Shown: positions 1-5,079, counted from the stretch's first letter. The stretch: 7,132 bases of DNA from Clostridia bacterium (GCA_017519685.1 JAFWRV010000086.1:1-7132); one strand, 5' to 3'. The notes: generated by a model from the letters alone, not told the origin. Numbers and translations are program-made.

Positions 1-400
1 GCGCCATGTTCAGAACGCTCTCAAAATAGTGAATTATCTTGCGAACCATCCTCAGGTTGAGGCAGTGCATCATCCTTCCCTGGAAAGCGAACCGAGTCAT
101 AAACTGTATAAGAAGTATTTCCCGAAGGGCGGCGGCTCAATATTCACTTTTGAAATTAAGGGAAATGCCGATACCGCAAAGAAGTTTATTGACAATCTTG
201 CCATATTCTCGCTCCTCGCAAATGTTGCGGATGTCAAATCGCTTGTTATTCACCCCGCGAGCACAACCCATTCGCAGTTAAGCGATGAAGAACTTCTTGA
301 TCAGGGAATAAAGCCCAATACAATCCGTCTTTCAATCGGTATCGAAGACGCAGACGATCTTATCGCAGCTCTTGATACAGCGTTTGAAGCAGTTAAATGA
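1..400 (+). CDS. metY: O-acetylhomoserine sulfhydrylase-type PLP enzyme, C-terminal part (5' truncated)
   Basis: This is the C-terminal 132 residues of a Cys/Met-metabolism PLP-dependent enzyme, which replaces the acetyl group of O-acetylhomoserine with sulfide or a thiol to give homocysteine or methionine in the cytoplasm. The open frame runs in from the left edge (codons in phase with base 2), so the GTG at 29 is internal and not a start. Visible family landmarks, numbered from base 2, are the stretch FSLLANVADVKSLVIHPAST (69-88), THSQLSDEE (89-97) and NTIRLSIGIED (106-116), whose Arg109 corresponds to the arginine that binds the substrate carboxylate in this fold family. The PLP lysine lies upstream of the window. 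A cystathionine gamma-synthase or methionine gamma-lyase relative cannot be fully excluded from this end alone, but the SLLANVADVKSLVIHP pattern favours the O-acetylhomoserine group. A hairpin terminator follows 16 bp after the stop. Confidence 0.88.
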   Translation, partial: RHVQNALKIVNYLANHPQVEAVHHPSLESEPSHKLYKKYFPKGGGSIFTFEIKGNADTAKKFIDNLAIFSLLANVADVKSLVIHPASTTHSQLSDEELLDQGIKPNTIRLSIGIEDADDLIAALDTAFEAVK

Positions 401-415
401 TTTTTCCTCATAATT

Positions 416-445
416 AAAGAGAGACACTTGCGTGCCTCTCTTTTT
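416..445 (+). terminator. Intrinsic terminator after metY-type gene
   Basis: AAGAGAG (417-423) pairs with CTCTCTT (436-442); after one A/C mismatch, CAC (425-427) pairs with GTG (432-434) around a TTGC loop, and a run of Ts follows to 445. It lies between the sulfhydrylase stop and the ridA ribosome binding site. No good promoter is visible in the 25 bp left before ridA, so it may be a leaky terminator that sets ridA expression by read-through. Confidence 0.75.
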
Positions 446-469
446 GCATAAAATAAAAGGAGATTTACC

Positions 470-841
470 ATGAAAAAAATATCAACCGATAAAGCCCCTG
501 CGGCAATCGGACCGTATTCACAGGCGGTTATCTCAAACGGTCTGGTTTACACATCCGGACAGATACCCGTAAATCCCGTCAGCGGAAATATAGATTCACA
601 GGATATAGAAGGACAGGCAAGGCAGGCGATTGTAAACCTGAAAAATGTTATTGAATCGTCGGGAAGCGATCTCGGCAGAGTTATAAAAACAACCTGCTTT
701 CTTTCCGATATTTCATATTTTACCGAATTTAATAAGATTTATTCAGAATATTTCACGGGAAATCCCACGCGAAGCTGTGTCGGGGTATCCGCCCTTCCGA
801 AAGGCGCTCTTGTCGAAATAGAAGCAGTCGCTGAATTGTAA
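470..841 (+). CDS. ridA: RidA/YjgF/YER057c/UK114 family 2-iminobutanoate/2-iminopropanoate deaminase
   Basis: A 123-aa cytosolic enzyme of the RidA family, which hydrolyses reactive enamine/imine intermediates released by PLP enzymes to 2-ketoacids and ammonia; family members form homotrimers with active sites at subunit interfaces. The length is normal. Family motifs are visible: GPYSQ (14-18, with Tyr16), NPTRSC (98-103) with Arg101 at the position of the carboxylate-binding arginine (Arg105 in E. coli RidA), and LVEIEAVA (114-121) with Glu116 at the position of Glu120. These place it with the catalytically active RidA subgroup and not the Rid4-7 paralogues that lack the arginine. The start is set by AAAGGAG (456-462) eight bases before ATG. 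It lies 69 bp after a PLP-dependent sulfhydrylase gene, consistent with protection against by-products of PLP chemistry, although that pairing is inference. Confidence 0.93.
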   Translation: MKKISTDKAPAAIGPYSQAVISNGLVYTSGQIPVNPVSGNIDSQDIEGQARQAIVNLKNVIESSGSDLGRVIKTTCFLSDISYFTEFNKIYSEYFTGNPTRSCVGVSALPKGALVEIEAVAEL

Positions 842-848
842 TATACAG

Positions 849-877
849 TTGACAACAGATTGACCGGGTGATAGAAT
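849..877 (+). promoter_or_regulatory. SigA-type promoter for the HD-domain gene
   Basis: TTGACA (849-854) is followed by exactly 17 bp and TAGAAT (872-877), which is one mismatch from the full consensus. Transcription would begin near 884, giving a leader of about 23 nt that contains the AAGGAG site (896-901). It makes the HD gene independent of ridA. Confidence 0.75.
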
Positions 878-906
878 TCAAAAAAACATAATTATAAGGA
901 GTTTAT

Positions 907-1476
907 ATGGAAAAACTGACACTTGAAAAAGCCAAAGAAATTAACGCTCAAGCAGTAACCGAGGATCATCTGCTTCTTCACGCCGCCAATGTTTCGGCGG
1001 CGATGGGGGCAATGGCGGAGCATTTCGGTGAAGATAAAGAACATTGGGAAGCGGTCGGCTGGCTGCATGATTATGATTATGAAAAATACCCGGACGAGCA
1101 CCTTCTTCATACAGAGGAGCCGCTGCGTGAATACGGCGTTCCCGAAGAAGATATAAGAGCCATACTTTCACACGGATACTCAATCTGTACCGATGTTGAG
1201 CCCGTTTCAAATCTTGAGAAAAGTCTGTTTACCGTTGATGAACTGACGGGTATAGTTCAGGCGGCGGCAAGAATGCGCCCGAACGGCATAACGGATATGG
1301 AACTTTCAAGTTTTATGAAAAAATGGAAGGATAAAAAGTTTGCCGCGAAATGCAACCGTGAGCTTATTCTCAAAGGGTGTGAAATGCTCGGTATGGAAAT
1401 CCGCGATGTTGCGGCAATAGTTATTGACGGAATGAAAGCGCACGCCGCGGAGCTTCGTCTGGACTCAAGCAACTGA
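907..1476 (+). CDS. HD-domain hydrolase, substrate unknown
   Basis: A 189-aa soluble protein with an HD metal-dependent phosphohydrolase-like fold. The metal-binding signature is visible as His25 (HLLLHAANVS), the doublet His54-Asp55 in VGWLHDYDYEKYP, His89 in AILSHGYS and Asp111 in FTVDELTG. His65 and His68 are further candidates in the helix after the doublet. There is no signal peptide, membrane segment or fused regulatory domain, so it is a stand-alone HD protein of the small type often annotated as HDIG or phosphohydrolase. The start is supported by AAGGAG at 896-901, five bases before ATG, and by a consensus promoter upstream. The family includes nucleotidases, (p)ppGpp hydrolases and other phosphatases; nothing here identifies the substrate. 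Confidence 0.85.
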   Translation: MEKLTLEKAKEINAQAVTEDHLLLHAANVSAAMGAMAEHFGEDKEHWEAVGWLHDYDYEKYPDEHLLHTEEPLREYGVPEEDIRAILSHGYSICTDVEPVSNLEKSLFTVDELTGIVQAAARMRPNGITDMELSSFMKKWKDKKFAAKCNRELILKGCEMLGMEIRDVAAIVIDGMKAHAAELRLDSSN

Positions 1477-1512
1477 TTTTACCGTCACCCGCATTTATTT
1501 TATATAAATCAC

Positions 1513-1541
1513 TTGATAAAACAATAAAAACAGTGTATATT
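1513..1541 (+). promoter_or_regulatory. Promoter of tRNA-Leu
   Basis: TTGATA (1513-1518), a 17-bp AT-rich spacer, then TATATT (1536-1541); an overlapping TATTAT starts at 1538. The predicted start near 1548 leaves a 5' leader of about 10 nt before the mature tRNA end at 1559. Confidence 0.65.
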
Positions 1542-1558
1542 ATATGAGCGCCGTAAAT

Positions 1559-1643
1559 GCGGGTATGGTGAAATTGGCAGACACGCCGGATTTAGGATCC
1601 GGTGGAGCAATCCTTGCAGGTTCAAGTCCTGTTACCCGCACCA
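1559..1643 (+). tRNA. tRNA-Leu (anticodon UAG)
   Basis: A complete cloverleaf can be folded. The acceptor stem is GCGGGTA (1559-1565) with TACCCGC (1633-1639). The anticodon stem is CCGGA/TCCGG around the loop TTTAGGA, with anticodon TAG at 1593-1595. A leucine-type extra arm follows, then the T stem-loop at 1616-1632 with loop TTCAAGT. The discriminator is A1640 and CCA is encoded (1641-1643). It reads CUA and other CUN leucine codons. Its last 22 nt before the CCA (1619-1640) are repeated exactly at 1836-1857, and part of its T arm recurs inverted at 1693-1705. Confidence 0.97.
1619..1640 (+). repeat. Direct repeat copy 1: 3' end of tRNA-Leu (attL-like)
   Basis: These 22 nt (half the T stem, T loop, 3' acceptor strand and discriminator) occur again without mismatch at 1836-1857. 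Identity ends exactly at the discriminator base: this copy continues into CCA, the other into ACGGG. The placement is typical of the core left by integration at a tRNA 3' end. Confidence 0.8.
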
Positions 1644-1683
1644 TTGAAACAAGACTGACCTTCCGGTCAGTCTTGTTTCAATG
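1642..1683 (+). terminator. Strong hairpin downstream of tRNA-Leu
   Basis: A perfect 19-bp inverted repeat: arm 1642-1660, loop TTCC, arm 1665-1683. The right arm contains the T-rich stretch TCTTGTTT. It overlaps the last bases of the encoded CCA, so it would end the tRNA-Leu transcript immediately after the mature 3' end. It lacks a long U run beyond the stem, so an additional role as a processing signal is possible. Confidence 0.7.
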
Positions 1684-1715
1684 TATATGGTATGAACCTG
1701 CAAGGTATTAAGACA

Positions 1716-1857
1716 AGGGGTCCCCGAAAAGTGATAACTTTTTGGGGAAAGGAGGAGCGGCAAAGTGAATGAGCTTTCGCAAGGACAAAGGATTGCAAAT
1801 TGCGAAAGCGAACGATACGCAGCCCGCGACGACGCGGTTCAAGTCCTGTTACCCGCA
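1716..1857 (+). other. Structured segment between the two tRNA-Leu tails; possible small RNA or small integrated element
   Basis: This segment is packed with stems. An 11-bp hairpin has arms 1722-1732 (CCCCGAAAAGT) and 1737-1747 with one G-U pair and a GATA loop. A 10-bp stem is formed by GCTTTCGCAA (1773-1782) and TTGCGAAAGC (1800-1809). A 5-bp stem is CCGCG (1824-1828) with CGCGG (1833-1837). Between the first two lies an exposed AAAGGAGGAG (1748-1757). The last stem runs into the tRNA-tail copy. No convincing protein is encoded. Direct observation is limited to the base pairing and the flanking repeats; calling it an RNA or a mobile element is inference. Confidence 0.5.
1836..1857 (+). repeat. 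Direct repeat copy 2: detached 3' end of tRNA-Leu (attR-like)
   Basis: An exact 22-nt copy of tRNA-Leu positions 1619-1640, starting GGTTCAAGTCC and ending TACCCGCA, with no tRNA body upstream: the 60 bases before it do not match the tRNA D arm or anticodon arm. CCA is absent. Like the real tRNA end, it is followed within a few bases by a strong hairpin (1861-1892). It therefore looks like an integration scar or a tRNA-tail module carried by a repeat element, not a decayed tandem tRNA. Confidence 0.75.
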
Positions 1858-1860
1858 ACG

Positions 1861-1892
1861 GGAAGAGCACTTGCTTTTGCAAGTGCTCTTCC
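1861..1892. terminator. Perfect 14-bp hairpin after the detached tRNA tail
   Basis: Arm 1861-1874 (GGAAGAGCACTTGC), TTTT loop, arm 1879-1892. It may have been the original tRNA-Leu terminator before the intervening segment arrived, since it starts four bases after the detached tail. There is no U run, so termination efficiency is uncertain. It is followed by AACTAA, as is the second array's hairpin. Confidence 0.5.
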
Positions 1893-1895
1893 AAC

Positions 1896-2084
1896 TAAGT
1901 GTGCCTTTTGGCACGATAAGTGTGCTTCGCGCGTGAAGCGAGCCTATGGTTCGTGAAGTGCCTGCGGGCGTGGGTGGCACACTTAACTTCACTTTCTGCA
2001 AAGCAGAAAACTTCATTATGCCGAAGGCATAACTTCATTTGTGCGCAGCACAAACTTCACTTATAATAATCCGCCTGCGGCGGG
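1896..2084. repeat. Palindromic module array 1
   Basis: A chain of short perfect or near-perfect palindromes: GTGCCttttGGCAC (1901-1914), GCTTC/GAAGC (1924-1939), GAGCCtatGGTTC (1940-1952), GCCtgcgGGC (1960-1969), TTTCTGCaaaGCAGAAA (1993-2009), TATGCCgaaGGCATA (2017-2031), TTTGTGCgcaGCACAAA (2038-2054) and CCGCCtgcGGCGG (2071-2083). In the left half the spacer GTGAAG recurs at 1933 and 1953, 20 nt apart. In the right half the inverted form AACTTCA recurs at 1985, 2009, 2031 and 2053, 22-24 nt apart. A 10-bp outer stem (1896-1905 with 1976-1985) encloses the left modules. The spacer is constant while stem sequences differ yet stay self-complementary, so structure appears to be conserved. Confidence 0.8.
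2049..2084. repeat. 36-bp direct repeat, copy 1 (array end block)
   Basis: This 36-nt block is identical to 2210-2245. It contains AACTTCACT, a TATAAT hexamer (2062-2067) and the palindrome CCGCCtgcGGCGG. It closes array 1, and the same block closes array 2. Confidence 0.85.
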
Positions 2085-2087
2085 CAA

Positions 2088-2121
2088 TGAAAAAAGCAAG
2101 TCATTTGACTTGCTTTTTTCA
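2088..2121. terminator. Bidirectional terminator-like hairpin between the arrays
   Basis: A perfect 16-bp inverted repeat (2088-2103 and 2106-2121) with a TT loop. The arms start TGAAAAAAGCAAG and end CTTGCTTTTTTCA, giving an A run on one side and a T run on the other. It would terminate transcription from either direction. The following AACTAA is shared with the hairpin at 1861-1892. Confidence 0.65.
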
Positions 2122-2128
2122 ACTAAAT

Positions 2129-2245
2129 CCACCCTTACGGGTGGGTGAAATATTGCTTCGCAATGTGAAATTGCCCTTCGGGCAGTGAAATGCCTGCGGG
2201 CGTGGGCGACACAAACTTCACTTATAATAATCCGCCTGCGGCGGG
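2129..2245. repeat. Palindromic module array 2
   Basis: The modules are CCACCCttacGGGTGG (2129-2144), ATTGCttcGCAAT (2152-2164), TGCCCttcGGGCA (2172-2184), GCCtgcgGGC (2192-2201) and CCGCCtgcGGCGG (2232-2244). The first four are joined by the spacer GTGAAAT at 2145, 2165 and 2185, a period of exactly 20 nt. The spacer then flips to AACTTCACT in the closing 36-bp block, and a further ATTTCAC lies at 2263-2269 just outside. Positions 2185-2206 match 1953-1974 of array 1 with one mismatch. Confidence 0.8.
2210..2245. repeat. 36-bp direct repeat, copy 2 (array end block)
   Basis: Identical to 2049-2084. Here it follows directly after the GCCtgcgGGC module and GTGGGCGA, whereas in array 1 three extra palindromic modules sit between the equivalent sequences. 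Confidence 0.85.
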
Positions 2246-2297
2246 TTAAAGGACCGTATTAAATTTCACTTCAGACACTTTATTTTTTATTGTTATG

Positions 2298-2306
2298 TGC
2301 TATAAT
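2298..2306 (+). promoter_or_regulatory. Extended -10 promoter for the Imm32-like gene
   Basis: TGC followed by TATAAT (2301-2306) makes a perfect extended -10 element. The -35 region 17 bp upstream (CTTTAT, 2278-2283) is poor, as is usual for extended -10 promoters. A start near 2313 leaves a leader of about 30 nt and excludes translation from the upstream in-frame ATG at 2295. Confidence 0.55.
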
Positions 2307-2342
2307 ATAATCGGCAGAACGAAATTTTGCGAGGGGATGCAA

Positions 2343-2552
2343 ATGAATATTGAATGGGTTGACGGTTTTGAAATAAAGGCGGTATCTCAAAACGGTGAAA
2401 TTGTGATATCCGCAAACAGAGAAGGACTGCTTTCCCTGGCAAAGCATTTGACTGCGCTTGCAGACGCAGAGCCGGGAAATCACATTCATTATGATGTATT
2501 TAATTCTCTTGAGAACGGCTCTTCGGGATTGATAATAGTTAAAACAAATTGA
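2343..2552 (+). CDS. Small Imm32-like protein
   Basis: A 69-aa soluble protein of alpha+beta character. The pattern EIVISANREGLLSLAKHL, then PGNHIHYD, then NSLENGSSGLIIVK resembles the Imm32 immunity-protein family, which is associated with polymorphic toxin systems. This is recognition from memory of the family pattern, not a search result. The ATG at 2343 is chosen because GAGGGG (2331-2336) sits six bases upstream and the mapped -10 lies after the earlier ATG at 2295; an ATG at 2337 adds only two residues and overlaps the ribosome binding site. No toxin gene is adjacent: the repeats lie upstream and a GH32 enzyme lies 59 bp downstream. It may be an orphan immunity gene or a domesticated homologue. 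Confidence 0.6.
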   Translation: MNIEWVDGFEIKAVSQNGEIVISANREGLLSLAKHLTALADAEPGNHIHYDVFNSLENGSSGLIIVKTN

Positions 2553-2611
2553 AAAACTGTTTACATTAAAAAATCTCCGTATTAATCCGGGTTGCTATGG
2601 GAGTCGATTTT

Positions 2612-4102
2612 ATGATAATATCTAAAAAGTATCTGTCCGTTTTTACAAGTGAAAGCGCGGCGGAAAAGCAGGTGACGGCGAAGGATAAAAACGGAAATCT
2701 GCTTTTTAATCTTCAGATAAGACCCGATAAGACGGGAATGCCTTTTTACCTTGATGTTGAAAGATTGAAAGGTAAAGACGTTTTCTTTTACTGCGAAGGT
2801 AATGAATTCTGTTTTGACGGCGAAACAGACAGTATTTCTTCCTTCCTTGACAATTCGCAAAGTCTCAGGCCGCTGCTTCATTATACCGTTCCTTACGGCT
2901 GGCTGAACGATCCGAACGGCCTTATCTTTTATGAGGGGAATTACCATATTTTCTGCCAGCATAATCCTCTCGGAACTTCGTGGGGAAATATGCACTGGCA
3001 CCACAGCGTTACAAAGGATTTTATTCATTTTGAGCATTTGGGCGACGCCCTGTTTCCCGATGAAACGGGAACAATGTTTTCGGGCAGCGCAATATGTGAT
3101 AAAAACAACGTAAGCGGTTTGGGTAAAAACGCGCTGCTGCTTTATTACACTATAGCGGAGTATTCCGGGCGGCATAATCAGCCGGAGTTTTCTCAGGGAC
3201 TTGCTTATTCACTTGACGGAATGCATTTCAGTAAGTATAAGGGCAATCCCGTTGTCCCCAATATTAAAGGTGAAAACAGGGACCCGCGTGTTGTTTTCGT
3301 TCCCGAAATCAATGCCTATGTTATGGCTTTGTATCTTGAGGGTGACGAATACTGTCTGCTTAAATCCGATAATCTTCTGAATTGGAAATTGTTTCAGCGT
3401 ATTAATATTAAAAGCGACGGTGAATGCCCCGATCTGTATTATCTGAGTGACGGCGGCAAGTGGATACTGTCAGGCGCTTCCGACTATTATATAGTCGGTC
3501 ATTTTGAAAAATGCGGATTTGTTCCCGAGCAGGAGCCGCTGAGGTTTTATACTGAAACAGACGGACGACACAGCTACGCGGCTCAGTCTTTTTCGGGTAC
3601 AGATACAAGAGTGATGCGTCTTTCGTGGGAGAATATTAATCCGGGAGACGGGCAACGCTTCTGCGGTCAGCTCAGCGTACCAATGGAGATGTCTCTTGTG
3701 ACCCTTCCCGACGGAAAGATGCGTCTTAAAGCGTCGCTGTGTAAAGAACTTGAAAGCAAGCTTGTTCCCTGCAAGAAATCCGACGGAGAATATCTTATTG
3801 AAAGCGGCGCTTATGTAGCTGATTTTTATTTTGACGAAAGCTTCACCGCTGACATAGACGGCGCTTCTCTGCGGGTCAATGTGAGTAATAATACCGTTTC
3901 ACTCGGCGGGAATACCGTTCCGCTTTCCCTGAGCGGGGAGAAAAATCTCCGCCTGGTTGTTGACACGATGAGTATCGAAATTCTGGCGGACAGCGGTTTG
4001 ATTTTTTCTTGTGTTAAAAATATTTGTAAAAGCGGTACCCGCCGGCTGAAAATACAGTCGGGAAATGTCGAAACTGTAGTTTCATATATCAGCAAATACT
4101 GA
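2612..4102 (+). CDS. Glycoside hydrolase family 32 beta-fructosidase (levanase/invertase-like)
   Basis: A 496-aa GH32 enzyme that releases fructose from sucrose or fructans by a retaining mechanism. The three catalytic blocks are present: WLNDPNG with nucleophile Asp100, ENRDPRV with transition-state stabiliser Asp224, and GECPDLYY with acid/base Glu271. Further family markers are FSGSAICD (156-163), YAAQSFSG (323-330) and a C-terminal beta-sandwich ending with LRLVVDTMSIEI (446-457). About 90 residues precede the catalytic propeller, longer than in simple sucrases, and may form a small beta domain. No signal peptide or lipobox is seen, so it should act in the cytoplasm on imported oligosaccharides or sucrose. 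ATG 2612 is preferred over the in-frame ATG 2597 because GGGAG (2599-2603) lies eight bases before it and overlaps the earlier ATG. Exo-levanase, inulinase and invertase specificities cannot be separated by eye. Confidence 0.9.
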   Translation: MIISKKYLSVFTSESAAEKQVTAKDKNGNLLFNLQIRPDKTGMPFYLDVERLKGKDVFFYCEGNEFCFDGETDSISSFLDNSQSLRPLLHYTVPYGWLNDPNGLIFYEGNYHIFCQHNPLGTSWGNMHWHHSVTKDFIHFEHLGDALFPDETGTMFSGSAICDKNNVSGLGKNALLLYYTIAEYSGRHNQPEFSQGLAYSLDGMHFSKYKGNPVVPNIKGENRDPRVVFVPEINAYVMALYLEGDEYCLLKSDNLLNWKLFQRINIKSDGECPDLYYLSDGGKWILSGASDYYIVGHFEKCGFVPEQEPLRFYTETDGRHSYAAQSFSGTDTRVMRLSWENINPGDGQRFCGQLSVPMEMSLVTLPDGKMRLKASLCKELESKLVPCKKSDGEYLIESGAYVADFYFDESFTADIDGASLRVNVSNNTVSLGGNTVPLSLSGEKNLRLVVDTMSIEILADSGLIFSCVKNICKSGTRRLKIQSGNVETVVSYISKY

Positions 4103-4107
4103 TATAT
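4084..4107. repeat. Inverted repeat over the GH32 stop codon
   Basis: ATATATCAG (4084-4092) and CTGATATAT (4099-4107) form a perfect 9-bp stem with a 6-nt loop that includes the TGA stop. The stem is AT-rich and lacks a proper U tract, so it is at best a weak terminator or an mRNA 3'-stability element. The next gene starts 40 bp later without an obvious strong promoter, so co-transcription is plausible. Confidence 0.35.
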
Positions 4108-4146
4108 TTAATCAGATCATCAGATGTTTTATATTGGAGATTGATT

Positions 4147-5010
4147 ATGAAAAAATGTTTTGTGGTTTTTCTGATGCTTTGCATCGTTGCTTCGCTTGCC
4201 TCGTGCGGGAATTCATCTTCCACCGTCACGGTAAATGTTGAGAAAACAGTGGAGGAAATAGTGGTTGATTACGGCACCTATGGTGAAAAGGCAAATGACA
4301 GAATCAGCGAATTGTTAAGCGACCTTTCATCTGCGGATGCCGCCGCGGGTGCGCGCTGGAAAAAAATCACGGATCTCTGGAGATCTCCTCAGCTCGGTCA
4401 GCCGATTAATTATGATGTTCTTCCCGACGGCTTGCCCGATACAGATGAGCTTTGTATCGTTGTTCTGGGATTTCAGCTGAATCCCGACGGAACGATGAAG
4501 GATGAACTGGTTCAGCGCCTGAATGTTGCGCTCAGAAGTCTGGAAAAATACCCCAATGCCTATGTTGTCTGCACAGGCGGAGGAACCGCCTCGGAAAACG
4601 AATCCGCCTCGGAAGCGGGAGAGATGGCAAAATGGCTTGAAGCGCAGGGTGTCGCGAAAAAACGTATTATTGTTGAAGATAACTCCGTAACCACGGCGCA
4701 GAACGCGATTTTTACTTATGATATTCTGACCTCTCTTTACCCGTCAGTTAAAAAACTTGCCATTGTTTCAAGCGATTATCATATAGCGACAGGCGAACTT
4801 CTCTTTACGGCTGAGTCCATACTGCGGGCAAACGCCGTTGGCAATGAGAAGCTTGAGGTTGTGTCAAACGCGGCGTGGAAAGCTCCCTCCGGAGAACTGT
4901 CTGCCATGTTCCAGGCAGGCGCTCTTATTGAGCTTTGCGGCGATGTTGAAACTGCGTTTGAGATATATTATGATAACTACGATATTCACAGCCTGCCTCC
5001 TCTGAACTGA
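4147..5010 (+). CDS. DUF218 (YdcF/SanA-like) lipoprotein
   Basis: A 287-aa predicted lipoprotein. The signal peptide is MKK plus a hydrophobic stretch ending in the lipobox LASC, with lipid-modified Cys20, so the mature protein is anchored on the outer face of the membrane. Residues 21-100 form a Ser-rich then helical linker. A DUF218 domain follows: ELCIVVLGFQLNPDGTMKDE (101-120), VVCTGGG (140-146), SEAGEMAKWLEAQGV (155-169), EDNSVTTAQNA (177-187) and IVSSDYHIATGELLF (206-220). DUF218 proteins such as YdcF and SanA have been linked to envelope functions, but the reaction is unclear. The ATG at 4147 is chosen over TTG 4141 because GGAG (4136-4139) is seven bases upstream and MKK makes a standard signal peptide start. 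It lies 44 bp after GH32, possibly in one operon. Confidence 0.82.
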   Translation: MKKCFVVFLMLCIVASLASCGNSSSTVTVNVEKTVEEIVVDYGTYGEKANDRISELLSDLSSADAAAGARWKKITDLWRSPQLGQPINYDVLPDGLPDTDELCIVVLGFQLNPDGTMKDELVQRLNVALRSLEKYPNAYVVCTGGGTASENESASEAGEMAKWLEAQGVAKKRIIVEDNSVTTAQNAIFTYDILTSLYPSVKKLAIVSSDYHIATGELLFTAESILRANAVGNEKLEVVSNAAWKAPSGELSAMFQAGALIELCGDVETAFEIYYDNYDIHSLPPLN

Positions 5011-5079
5011 AGCCGCCGGTTTCGGGTTGCGTTACAGGCAGTAAAAAATCGGGTGAATCGGATAACTGTCATTTTTATA

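Noticed and set aside
1776..1857. Second, decayed tRNA-Leu gene
   Set aside because: Only the last 22 nt match; the 60 bases upstream show no D-arm or anticodon-arm similarity to tRNA-Leu.
1765..1956. 63-codon GTG reading frame as a protein gene
   Set aside because: It has a good AAAGGAGGAG upstream, but its codons run through the tRNA-tail copy and two hairpins, and the peptide shows no domain. It is best explained by the repeats being free of stops in this frame.
1896..2245. CRISPR array
   Set aside because: The constant part is only about 7 nt and the variable parts are themselves palindromes of 10-17 nt; CRISPR repeats are longer and spacers are not self-complementary. No cas genes are present.
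2560..2588. Promoter for GH32 (TTTACA then TAATCC)
   Set aside because: The -35 is reasonable but the -10 at 17 bp spacing is poor, and the alternative TATTAA is only 14 bp away; not strong enough to list.
2582..3175. 197-codon minus-strand frame
   Set aside because: It lies antisense to the N-terminal part of the GH32 gene, whose catalytic motifs prove the plus strand coding; no domain or ribosome binding site supports the antisense frame.
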